A stretch of DNA of 64,000 nucleotides from Isoetes taiwanensis (taxonomy: Eukaryota; Streptophyta; Lycopodiopsida; Isoetales; Isoetaceae): NCBI GenBank assembly GCA_021234155.1, contig JAJEKV010000051.1, positions 1 to 64,000 of the forward strand, written 5' to 3'. A model generated the notes under the pieces. It ran no database searches. It was not told where the DNA came from and saw only the letters and a program-made list of their open reading frames with translations. Position 1 is the stretch's first letter. Each line of letters starts with the position of its first letter. The position numbers and the translations under genes were made by a program. Positions 55,660-64,000 of the stretch are shown piece by piece.

Positions 55660-56876
55660 ATGGCCAGTTCCCCTGCCAATGTTAACTTGGAAGATGAAGA
55701 GCTCAAGGAAAAACTTTTTGAGTTAGAGCATGATAATTCGCTCATGAGAGAAAAACTTGCAGCTGCCGAGGCTCGAATTGCGGAGCTGCAAGAACTGGAT
55801 TCTCTGCGAGCGCAGGTGGCGCAGTTGCAGCAAGCTGCAGGGCGTCCACGTAGTGGCATCAAAACGGGTGCCAACGTCAAAATTGAATTCAAAAAGTATT
55901 CCGCTGCCACTAATGATGCGGATGAACTTTTCGCGTGGCTCCGGGATTTGAATTCATATTTTGCTAAGACTAAGGATGATGAAGACACTCAGTTATATTT
56001 TGCTGAGCGTCATCTGGATGGGGTTTGCAAAGGATTTGGTGGCGGATATCGGAAGAAACCGACCCGGTCGATCAACCTATTGTTACCTTTGCGAATTTGA
56101 AAAGCAAATCAAAAATCGTTTTTTGGGTCATAATTGGGAGCGAGATCTTATGTTGAATGGAATAAGTTGACCCAACAAAACACGGAAACCGATTAGAGCC
56201 TTTCTTTATGCACGAAGTTTTAAAGAAAGGACTTCAGCTTAGTAAAAATGATACTGAGAAGTCTGAAAAACTCATGGGTGGGGTTCATCGTTGGGTACGG
56301 GCAAAGCTCGACCTGCAAGTTGCCAATCTTTCTTTTGGTGAGCTCTGTAAGATGGCAGAGAAAGTAGAGGAGGAAGGTTTGGCCCTTACTGAAGCCATTA
56401 ATGCTCAACGTGGCCTCAAAGTTTCTATGAAAGAGGCGAGTGGTTTTTGTGATAAATCAATGGGATCTGCTCCAGGGTCTGGGCCATTCAAACGGCCGCA
56501 CACAGACGTTGCAGATAACGAACCTGTTGGGGCCAAAGAGCCAAAGGAATCGTATCAAGCGCGCAAGAAGCGACTTATGCGGGAAAATAAGTGTTTTGTT
56601 TGTTATTCAACTGATCATAAGTTTTATGAATGCCCTACTTACTTGGAAAAGAAGAAAGGGGAACGAAAGGAAGCTACACCTACTCTTAAGTCTGGGACTA
56701 AGAAAGAGGATAAAAGTAAGAAAGTAGCTTCTGTTCGCGGCGATGGAAAAGGGAAAAAGGTGGCTACGGTCCGGGACAAATCGGATATGGATTCTGTTGA
56801 GAATTTCAAGATAAAAAAGTACATGTCTTATTCGATCCGGGCAGTGAGTTTGATTTTATTTCTGCTCGCTTGGTGA
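55660..56876 (+). pseudogene. gag, with frame breaks
   Basis: A likely start is MASSPANVNLEDEELKEKLF at 55660, with an N-terminal coiled coil (to about residue 70) and then a capsid-like region (IEFKKYSAATNDADELFAWL). The frame breaks near 56030-56100. Short pieces in other frames (QIKNRFLGHNWERDLML) bridge to an open frame from 56208. That frame continues through MHEVLKKGLQLSKND to a CCHC zinc knuckle, CFVCYSTDHKFYEC, near 56592-56633, and a Lys-rich tail. Two or more indels make this copy of gag defective. gag proteins assemble the cytoplasmic virus-like particle and package the element RNA. Confidence 0.75.
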
Positions 56877-59800
56877 AAGAACTAAAATTAACTTCTATTC
56901 CTTTGTCAAGTGATGTAGAATTATCTTCTGCTTTCTTGAATGTTGCCCCTCCGCCTTCTTCATTTATGGTCAAGGATGTTGAATTTCAATTGCAGGGATA
57001 TATCTGTAAACGTTCTTTCATGGTTTCTGACCTTGGAGATATGGATATTATTCTCGGCATGCCATGGCATAAGGCTATTAATCCTCTTATAGATTGGAAA
57101 GCGGGTATTGTTATGTTATCCTTGGAAGGGGGTAAAAAGACCTTCAAGTTTGTGAAGGATGATATTGTTTCCCCTATTCCCACAGTTTCTGTTGTACAGT
57201 TTAAACGTTTGGCAATGAAAACTCATTTTGTGTATTTGGTGGTTTTGCGTTCTAAGATAGATGTATCCCCATTAAATGAGCGTCAAACAAGCTTTTTGCA
57301 TTATTTTGATGATGTCTTTTCAAATGAAATTCCACAAACTTTACCACCCCAACGTTTGGAGGACCACAGGATTGATCTTCTTCCTGGGAAAGAACCTCCT
57401 AATCAAGCTCCTTATCGGAGAATGCATGGCCAACAAGTTGAGATTAGGCGCCAGCTTGATGAGTTGCTTCAAGCTGGATTGATCCGCCATAGTTCTTCAC
57501 CTTTTGGTGCTCCTGTCTTGTTGGTTAAGAAAAAAGATAATTCCTGGCGCATGTGTATAGATTATCGCGCTTTGAATAAGATAACCATTAAGAATCGGTT
57601 TCCTATACCAAGGGCGGATGATTTGTTTGATCAACTCCAAGGTGCCACAGTTTTTAGCCGTCTTGATCTTAAGTCAGGGCATTGGCAACTTAAGGTTGCG
57701 CCTGAAGATGTTCATAAGACTGCGTTTAGGACAACCTTTGGACATTATGAGTTTTTGGTCATGCCATTTGGACTTACAAATGCGCCAGCTTCTTTTGCGA
57801 GGCTAATGGGGCGAATATTTGAAGATGTGCATGGCGTTTATGTTGTCGTGTTCTTTGATGACATATTAGTTTTTAGTAAGTCCGAGGAAGACCATTACTT
57901 GCATTTGCGGGAGGTTTTCCGTCGGTTGAGGGAGGAGTCTATTACTCTTAATCCTAAGAAAAGTATCTTTTTCCAATCGGAAATTGAATATTTGGGTCAT
58001 ATTGTTTGCGCTGAGGGTCTTAAAGTTGATCCCAGTAAGGTACAAGCAATTGTGGATTGGCCAGTACCTACTTCAGTTGCTGCATTGCGTTCCTTTTTAG
58101 GCTTATGCAGTTATTATAGGAAGTTTGTACAGAATTTTGCTCGCTTAGCTTCAGATTTATATTTGTTGCTACGAAAAGATGTTCCTTTCCAATGGAATCA
58201 TGATCATCAGTTTGCTTTCCAAGTTTTAAAGGATGCAATGGTTAATCCTCCTGTTCTGCGTTTGCCAAAGTTTGGTCTACCTTTCTTGTTATGTGTTGAT
58301 GCAAGTGGTGTGGCTTTGGGCGCGGTTTTGATGCAGGATGGTCATCCTATTGCTTATGAAAGTCGGAAGTTTTCTGACACGGAAAGTAGATATAGTGTTT
58401 ATGATAAGGAATTTCTGGCTGTCATTCATGCTTTGAAAGTGTGGCGACACTATCTTATAGGGTCCACAGTTCATATTTTGACTGACCACCAAAGCATTCG
58501 GCACATTGTTTCACAGAAAACCTTATCGGAAAGGCAGTTGAAATGGGTTGCTTTTATGCAGCAATATGATTTTTCAGTGGATTATCGTCCTGGTAAAGAG
58601 AATGTTGTAGCTGATGCTTTAAGTAGACGTTATGCAGTTTGTTCTCTTTCTATAGCACAATCCAACCATTTGGAGGGAATGAAACCATTGTATGCCACTG
58701 ACCCTGATTATAAGAATATTTGGTTGTTAGCTCAAAGTGGCAATGCATATGGATATAAGATCGTTAATGGGTTCTTGTATAAAGGTCCAAAGCTATGCAT
58801 TGTGCGGAACTTTCGGTCACTTATTCTTAAAGAAGTTCATGATGCACCTACTGCGGGTCATCGTGGCGTGGGGGCAACTTTGGCAAAGCTTGAACCATAC
58901 TTTATTTGGCCTGGATTGCGGAGAGATGTTTTGGTTCATATTCGGCATTGTGTTACTTGTCAACGGATAAAGAAAGCGAACAAGAAACCTCATGGTGTTC
59001 CTTTATCCTTGCCTATTCCTGAGGCAAAGTGGGAACAGATCACTATGGATTTTATTGTTGGTCTTCCTCCCAGTTCTCGCAAGAACACTGTCATTTGGAC
59101 AATTGTTGATTGTTTAACTAAGCACGCTCATTTTATTCCTTGTTCGGAAAAGTTGACGGCTTATAGTGCGGCTACGCTCTTTATCAAGGAGATATTTAGG
59201 CTACATGGGTTGCCAAAGATTATTATATCTGATCGTGATACAAAGTTTACTAGTAAATTCTGGAAGGCATTGTTTATGCAATTGGGGACAGAGTTAAGGT
59301 TCTCTACTGCGTTTCACCCAGAAACTGATGGACAATCCGAGGTGGTAAATAAAGTTATTTGTTCCATCTTAAGGGGGTTTGTCAATGAACATCAAGGTCA
59401 TTGGGAACAGTATTTGCCTATTGCTGAATTTGTGTATAATAATACCTATCAGTCTACCATAAAGATGACCCCTTTTCAGGCGGTCTATGGTCAGCCTGTG
59501 CGGGAGCCACTCTTTCGAGTGTGTGAGGATGTTCCAGCTGCTGATGATTTGGTTATTGAGCATAAGGATCTCATAGACTTGCTTCAAGCTCGTATTCGAG
59601 ATGCTCAAGCATCTTTTGGAAATAAATCATCTAAGTTGCGGCAACCAGTGGTTTTTAAGGAAGGAGATTGGGTATGGATGAGGATCCATAAAGGTCACTT
59701 TAAGAAAGATGCGCGCAAGAAGGATCTTAAGTTGGCACCCCGTTTCCATGGACCATTTCAAGTTATTAAAGTGGTCAATGAGAATGCATATCAATTAAGA

Positions 59801-60184
59801 TTGCCTCAAGGTTGGAAAATGCATGATGTAGTGAATGTTTCATTCCTAAAGGCTTATCATGGTAAGGAGTTACCTCAACTTGGGAGGTTAACTGAGCCCG
59901 AATTGATTGATGATTCCGAAGTTCTAGAGCCGGAAACAATTTTGGTGGATAAATCCACTAGTGGTTCAAGACAATACTTGGTTAAGTTTGCTGACAAACC
60001 TTTGGAGGACGCTTCATGGGTACGTGGCAATGTTTTAGATGACTATCCGGATATTTTACAAGAATATAAGGACCGGAAGGCAAAGGAAGCTGAGGGACAA
60101 CAAGATGTCCAAGAACAGGCTACTACTAGCCGGCCTAAGAGAGGGCCAAGGAAAGATTATGCTAAGATGGCTAAAGGAAATTAA
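56819..60184 (+). CDS. pol: protease, reverse transcriptase, RNase H, integrase, chromodomain
   Basis: One open frame; the first ATG is at 56870, but homology starts in the protease just before it (VLFDPGSEFDFISARL, D-P-G where D-S/T-G is usual). Counting from that ATG: RT with FFDDILVFS at about residue 330; RNase H from about 475 (DASGVALGAVL, TDHQSIRHI); integrase HHCC zinc finger at about 655-697; DDE core at about 727 (MDF), 787 (SDRD) and 823 (E of DGQSEVV); a GPF/Y-type module near 960 (HGPFQVIKVV); chromodomain at about 1018-1070 (EPETILVDKS, RQYLVKFADKPLEDASW). Short LTRs and the chromodomain place it among chromoviruses. No stop inside. Confidence 0.95.
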   Translation, partial: VHVLFDPGSEFDFISARLVKELKLTSIPLSSDVELSSAFLNVAPPPSSFMVKDVEFQLQGYICKRSFMVSDLGDMDIILGMPWHKAINPLIDWKAGIVMLSLEGGKKTFKFVKDDIVSPIPTVSVVQFKRLAMKTHFVYLVVLRSKIDVSPLNERQTSFLHYFDDVFSNEIPQTLPPQRLEDHRIDLLPGKEPPNQAPYRRMHGQQVEIRRQLDELLQAGLIRHSSSPFGAPVLLVKKKDNSWRMCIDYRALNKITIKNRFPIPRADDLFDQLQGATVFSRLDLKSGHWQLKVAPEDVHKTAFRTTFGHYEFLVMPFGLTNAPASFARLMGRIFEDVHGVYVVVFFDDILVFSKSEEDHYLHLREVFRRLREESITLNPKKSIFFQSEIEYLGHIVCAEGLKVDPSKVQAIVDWPVPTSVAALRSFLGLCSYYRKFVQNFARLASDLYLLLRKDVPFQWNHDHQFAFQVLKDAMVNPPVLRLPKFGLPFLLCVDASGVALGAVLMQDGHPIAYESRKFSDTESRYSVYDKEFLAVIHALKVWRHYLIGSTVHILTDHQSIRHIVSQKTLSERQLKWVAFMQQYDFSVDYRPGKENVVADALSRRYAVCSLSIAQSNHLEGMKPLYATDPDYKNIWLLAQSGNAYGYKIVNGFLYKGPKLCIVRNFRSLILKEVHDAPTAGHRGVGATLAKLEPYFIWPGLRRDVLVHIRHCVTCQRIKKANKKPHGVPLSLPIPEAKWEQITMDFIVGLPPSSRKNTVIWTIVDCLTKHAHFIPCSEKLTAYSAATLFIKEIFRLHGLPKIIISDRDTKFTSKFWKALFMQLGTELRFSTAFHPETDGQSEVVNKVICSILRGFVNEHQGHWEQYLPIAEFVYNNTYQSTIKMTPFQAVYGQPVREPLFRVCEDVPAADDLVIEHKDLIDLLQARIRDAQASFGNKSSKLRQPVVFKEGDWVWMRIHKGHFKKDARKKDLKLAPRFHGPFQVIKVVNENAYQLRLPQGWKMHDVVNVSFLKAYHGKELPQLGRLTEPELIDDSEVLEPETILVDKSTSGSRQYLVKFADKPLEDASWVRGNVLDDYPDILQEYKDRKAKEAEGQQDVQEQATTSRPKRGPRKDYAKMAKGN

Positions 60185-60216
60185 AGACCCCTTTTGCAGC
60201 AGAGGACTGCTGCAAT

Positions 60217-60232
60217 GTCAAGAGGGAGGGAA
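60217..60232 (+). promoter_or_regulatory. polypurine tract
   Basis: GTCAAGAGGGAGGGAA directly before the 3' LTR, the plus-strand DNA priming site. Confidence 0.85.
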
Positions 60233-60471
60233 TGAAATATGCATTGGACGTGGCCTTTTTGGACATGGCATATTTAGATGGCCTTTTGGCTAAAGAGGGA
60301 CACATGGCATATTTAGATGGCCTTTTGGCTAAAGAGGGACACGGGCCTTTAAAGGCCAAAGGACGTGCAGGCTATATAGATGCTCGGGGGAGAGTTCAAG
60401 GACAGTTATCTTTTGGCTGTGAGCTCGTGGTTGGGTGGTGAGTTGGCCTGCAACGTCACGTGTTCATTTCA
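60233..60471 (+). repeat. 3' LTR
   Basis: Starts TGAAATATGC, ends TTCATTTCA, 239 bp, two differences from the 5' LTR. GGGGC follows. Confidence 0.95.
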
Positions 60472-61232
60472 GGGGCAAGCCTCTGTCTTTGTATCCTCTT
60501 ATTTCTTACAACTACTCTTTGCCAGAGTCTTGCTTCAACACCCCCGAAGTCGAAGATTTAAGCATGGAATCTGCCGAATCTGCACCGCCATTACCATTAC
60601 TAAGCCAGCAGGCATACCCAGCAGTAGGCTGCTTCTATTTTGGCAAAGCAAAAATTGAGAGCTTAAAATCCTCTGTAAACTCCAGTTTCACCTCATTTGA
60701 GATTATAAGCAGCCACATATGGCACAAAATTACGCAAGCAAGGTGCTTATCACCTACGGAGTCCACGGTTATTATTATTCTGATCAACTGTAGGAAGAGG
60801 CTGCCATCTTTACCAGCAGAATACTTCGGAAATGCAATTGGGTTCAACTTCGCAACTGCAGCAGTATCTGAATTGGGCTCAAAAGGATTGGATTTTGCAG
60901 CTGAGACGGTGCATAAAGCTATCAAGGATGCTACTCCTGACAAATTACAACGGGATCTATATGCTATGGACGGGATTATGGAGGGCACAAAACCGCCTCC
61001 GTCTATTATGAGCAAACCCAAGGTTCTGATAGCTGGATCACACAGACACCCTCTTTATGAAGTAGATTTTGGATTTGGAAAGCCTGTGGGAGCTAGCTAT
61101 GGAATGGATGATTGGTCTGATGGAAAGGTGTATCTTCTTCCTGGCAGCAGCATGGGTGAAGGTATTCATGCTACCATCTCTCTTTCTAATGAAGCATTAG
61201 AAAGGCTGAAACAAGATCCAGACTTCTGTTAA
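60472..61232 (+). pseudogene. BAHD acyltransferase, 3' part
   Basis: After the duplicated GGGGC (60472-60476) the frame continues KPLSLYPLISYNYSLPESCF and runs open to TAA at 61232. It includes CFYFGKAKIESLKSSV, SSHIWHKITQAR (the strand and helix region bearing the S-x-H-x-W motif), FGNAIGF, and DFGFG at 61065-61079, the structural DFGWG motif with Phe for Trp. The ending SLSNEALERLKQDPDF is typical. There is no other lesion, so the transposon is the only visible break. Substrate cannot be told; hydroxycinnamoyltransferase-like relatives are the closest general type. Confidence 0.85.
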
Positions 61233-61690
61233 GCACTGACTATTTTGTGCACTGACTTTTTATGTCACATGTTTTTTTGGGTGATAGAATATGTAAGCTA
61301 ATAAATTCAGACTTTTGATGGAATATACAAATGCTAATAATTGAAGGTATAGCTAAAATTCGTAAGAATGATTATGAAATTAAGAAGGAAGAAGTTAAAG
61401 TTACTAGCAAGAGGCAGAAGATGCGATATAACAACCTGAGCATGCATTTTGAAGATAGACAGAATAGACTGAGCATGCATATGGACATTATATAGACCTC
61501 ATCTAGAAGCTCTCTAATGATATATTTGGCTTGCAGCAAGGATAAGTTAGCACACACCTTAACAACATAATGTAGAAGTGAAAGATGGTTTTAGAAGAAG
61601 CCTCTAGTGCCTTCCCTCTTGTATCACAAGGCATCCAAAAATAAAACCAACATGGGTTTTTCCCTTGGTTATGTTATATATACAAGAATT
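61233..61690. other. 3' flank of the BAHD gene
   Basis: AT-rich sequence likely to hold the 3' untranslated region. AATAAATTC near 61300 could act as a polyadenylation signal. No further gene seen. Confidence 0.35.
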
Positions 61691-61691
61691 T

Positions 61692-61857
61692 AGCGCTGGC
61701 AGAGCCAGCGCTTTTGTTGTGGTATGTGTGTGGAACGGATAGAGTAGCAGATGATTTTATGCGCCCCTGGGAATCGAACCCAGGTTACTCCATGGACGCG
61801 TTGCCCACGGTGTAGAGGGAGCATCGGTTCCTGTAGGGGACCGGTGCTCCCTCTACA
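61692..61857. repeat. two hairpins and a tRNA T-arm relic
   Basis: AGCGCTGGC-AGA-GCCAGCGCT (61692-61712) is a perfect 9-bp stem. On the minus strand CCTGGGTTCGATTCCCAGG (61766-61784) plus GGGCGC is the T-arm and acceptor side of a tRNA, but no 5' half follows. GTAGAGGGAGCATCGGTTCC pairs with GGACCGGTGCTCCCTCTAC (about 61813-61857), a stem of about 19 bp. This may be a tRNA-derived SINE relic. Confidence 0.5.
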
Positions 61858-64000
61858 TCGTCGGCATTGAGGTGAATGGAGGTTTTTTTTTTTTTTTTAT
61901 TATTATTATTGATCAACTTTTGCTTCTTGAATGTTAGCCCTCAGATGGCACATTAAGTAATATTTGTTGTATACCACTAGCAACATAAATGGAGGCAAGA
62001 GCAATGGGTGTACCCTGTAAGATTGGAAACTATGAAAGCTTCTCATTTACTTAGAGATCATACATGTGGCATCAAATCTTGCCAGTATCTTGAGTGTAAA
62101 AATTCACATGGGTACATTGTGTAATATTTGGTTTTGTAGCGACAATGGAGGAATCTTGGTCATGGTATGATATCATATGATATTTCCTAAAATGGTGAAC
62201 TCATTTTCTTATAGAAAAGCATGGGTACTTGTTATATACGCTGGAGCATGCAACATGACGCGTAATTTTTGCCCAGGATATACATGAGGATTGAGGTGCA
62301 AAAATTAATTGCATATTCTGCAAGTTAATAACGTATTTCCTTATTCTCAATTTAGGGCTAAAGGAGATATTTTTTTGGGGGCTGAATAATGGTTTGAGAC
62401 AAGGTTATTATGCATCGATATGCCCTTAGGGTTTGCGCTTTAAGAATGCCGTTCACCGATGAAAACTGGGCAGAAATTGTACTAAACGGCTCTTCCAGGT
62501 ATGCCTTTCTTAGGCAAAAATGCTCAGTAGCAGATGGCCAGTTCGTGGCTATAGCCATTTCGTGGCTAACACATGAACCAGGATATTTCCTTTGCCGTTT
62601 GCATGCTCTAAAAACAAGTTCATGAAGTCTTTTTGAAGCTTCGACTGTTTTGAAAGATCCAAATCGGTTATTACGGCAACATGCCCCAAGCTTGGCCAAT
62701 TTTTGCAAGCTCTTCCGCAGATGCTGATATTTTCTCAAGGAAGATCAGAGATGCTATTTCAAAAAATCCTCAATATCCCTGTACATACAGTTGGAAGGCG
62801 AGGTTAAATCCTTCAAGGCAAACTTGATGTAACCGGTCCTGCATTTCCTATATTTTTTCATAGCGAAGGAAGCTTGTAAACTATGATTGTTCTTGTTTAT
62901 AATAAGAGTTTGATCTTTTATTTAAGACACCATTCGCATGATTGTTATACACACCACAGAAAGAAATATTGTAAAAGTAAATTTCTTTTTGGTGATGAAA
63001 TATCTTTGGTTGCATAAGACATTTTTGTCTCCTAAAATTTAAGAAACTTGTACTGAATTTATTCTTCTATATTCTACATTCCATTTTCCATTTGCTTACA
63101 CTAACAAAGGGCAAGCGCTTACATTGGGTGAAAGGCGAAGAGCCGAGAATATCCAATGTACCTTTTGGCCCCTGCATCATTACCACGTCGTGCTAATGTT
63201 TGCTTGTTTGGCTGCAGGTACGGATATTCTCCTCTCAATGTGGTTCTCTTGTCCTAGGTCAAGTTGTTTTTGCATACATGGATGATGGAAGCTGGCTGGC
63301 TATATGTCTTAGGGGTCTAAGCACAATATTGGGGGGCAAAAATGCGCATGGCAAGCACCCCTTCAGCACCCCCCTAAAGAAGTTTTTTCCTCTTTTTTTT
63401 CCCTCCCTTTTTTTTTTTTTTCAATTGTGTTCTTGCTTTACCCTAAAATCCTTTTGGCGCACATTTTTTAGCGTGAAGCCGGACCTATGATTTCATGCTA
63501 TGATTTGAGGCGGAGCTATGATCTTTTGTCGCCAATGAATCATCGGTACTTTATCATAATTGCCATGCACCGCCTCGATGTTGCCCTTTGGGTACAAACC
63601 CCTGTAGAGGTTTTATTTGAAGATCGGCGTCTCGGCAAAGAACCAAGCAAGCCGCCTACCATACAAGAGGTAAAAATCCATGTCTCCGTGTCATCCTTCC
63701 CGATTTTTCCGTTTGTCTTTGAAGTTAAGAAAGATTGAAGATTATTTGTTTTGTTCTTTTTAATTTGAATCGCCTAACTTTTTTCGATGCTTGCTTTGGT
63801 GATGAGGAAAGCTTACACGATCCAAACAATTTGTAGAATATCGTGGCTTGTGCAATGAGGGCAAGGATCCAAGCACTATAACTTGGGGCGATTGCACGTG
63901 GGTGATTTCTTGACAGTTTGGACCACGGAAGTGAAGAAAGACAACAAGATAAAAGTATCAGCAATTAGGCCAGAGTTTGAACATCGTCTCAAGGATTTAA
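61858..64000. other. 2.1 kb with unassigned exon-like pieces
   Basis: Exon-like stretches are seen: MPFTDENWAEIVLNGSSRYA near 62445-62620; GQVVFAYMDDGSWLAICLRG after an acceptor-like CTTGTCCTAG near 63257; and HRLDVALWVQTPVEVLFEDR ending at a GTAAAA donor near 63670. They look protein-like but I cannot assign families or connect them. The remainder is AT-rich. Confidence 0.3.

Larger units (their letters stand above)
55397..60471 (+). mobile_element. Ty3/gypsy chromovirus retrotransposon, young full-length copy
   Basis: The element has two 239-bp LTRs, a tRNA-iMet primer site, gag, pol with protease, RT, RNase H and integrase in Ty3 order, a C-terminal chromodomain and a polypurine tract. 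The 5-bp duplication GGGGC flanks it (55392-55396 and 60472-60476). The LTRs differ at two positions of 239 (third base C/A, and CACGAGCC/CACGGGCC), so insertion is recent. gag has frame breaks, so this copy may not be autonomous, while pol is intact. Total length is 5075 bp, in the same orientation as the BAHD gene it interrupts. Confidence 0.95.

Noticed and set aside
61760-61800. A functional tRNA gene on the minus strand
   Set aside because: Only the T-arm and part of the acceptor stem are present; no D-arm or anticodon arm pairs with them.

Overview
This is a repeat-dense nuclear window from a land plant. Plant signs are spliceosomal GT..AG introns, a BAHD acyltransferase, a plant-type GH1 beta-glucosidase fragment, a PPR fragment, and a Ty3 chromovirus primed by initiator tRNA-Met. 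The dense nested transposons, the DUF7869-type protein and a C2CD3-like C2 protein would suit a fern or lycophyte with a large genome. That taxonomic guess is inference and weak.

Layout. 1-13 kb: Helitron territory with captured exon fragments (antisense PPR, possible acyl-CoA dehydrogenase piece) and a solo LTR with its target duplication. 13-15 kb: a poly(A)-tailed retroposon-like ORF and a decayed minus-strand pseudogene. 15.5-33.8 kb: a run of three minus-strand genes. The largest (28749 to 15541) encodes one roughly 1280-residue protein with a ParB-like (DGQH) domain, a degenerate DNA-methyltransferase-like domain and a C-terminal FCP1/NIF-type HAD domain. Three Helitrons (B, C, D) sit inside its exons; each lies exactly between A and T, and removing each one in silico rejoins the same reading frame. 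Every large intron of this gene, and the non-coding DNA of the two genes upstream of it, carries copies of a 13-bp palindrome CACGC-NNN-GCGTG. Helitrons C and D, and an incomplete relative at 36-38 kb, are mostly kilobase-scale polypurine/polypyrimidine tracts. 34-40 kb: a DUF7869-like gene split by a composite insertion. 42-47 kb: a LINE 3' end, a GH1 beta-glucosidase fragment with a MITE in intron 1, and a plus-strand C2-domain gene with well-formed exons. 47.6-53.1 kb: a segment bounded by inverted repeats, holding a nested MITE, a 165-codon ORF, two tandem GCATGC-rich elements and five 67-68-bp hairpins with conserved arms. 54.8-61.2 kb: a two-exon BAHD acyltransferase gene cut by a young Ty3/gypsy chromovirus (239-bp LTRs differing at 2 sites, 5-bp target duplication GGGGC). 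61-64 kb: hairpins, a tRNA T-arm relic and otherwise mostly unassigned sequence.

How it fits together: most long reading frames here belong to transposons or to genes broken by them. The BAHD gene and the ParB-like/MTase-like/FCP1-like gene can both be read through their insertions in frame, so the insertions are younger than the coding capacity. The second gene also carries independent stop codons and a frameshift. The most unusual element is that three-domain gene together with the palindromes in its introns, followed by the hairpin cluster at 50.7-52.3 kb.
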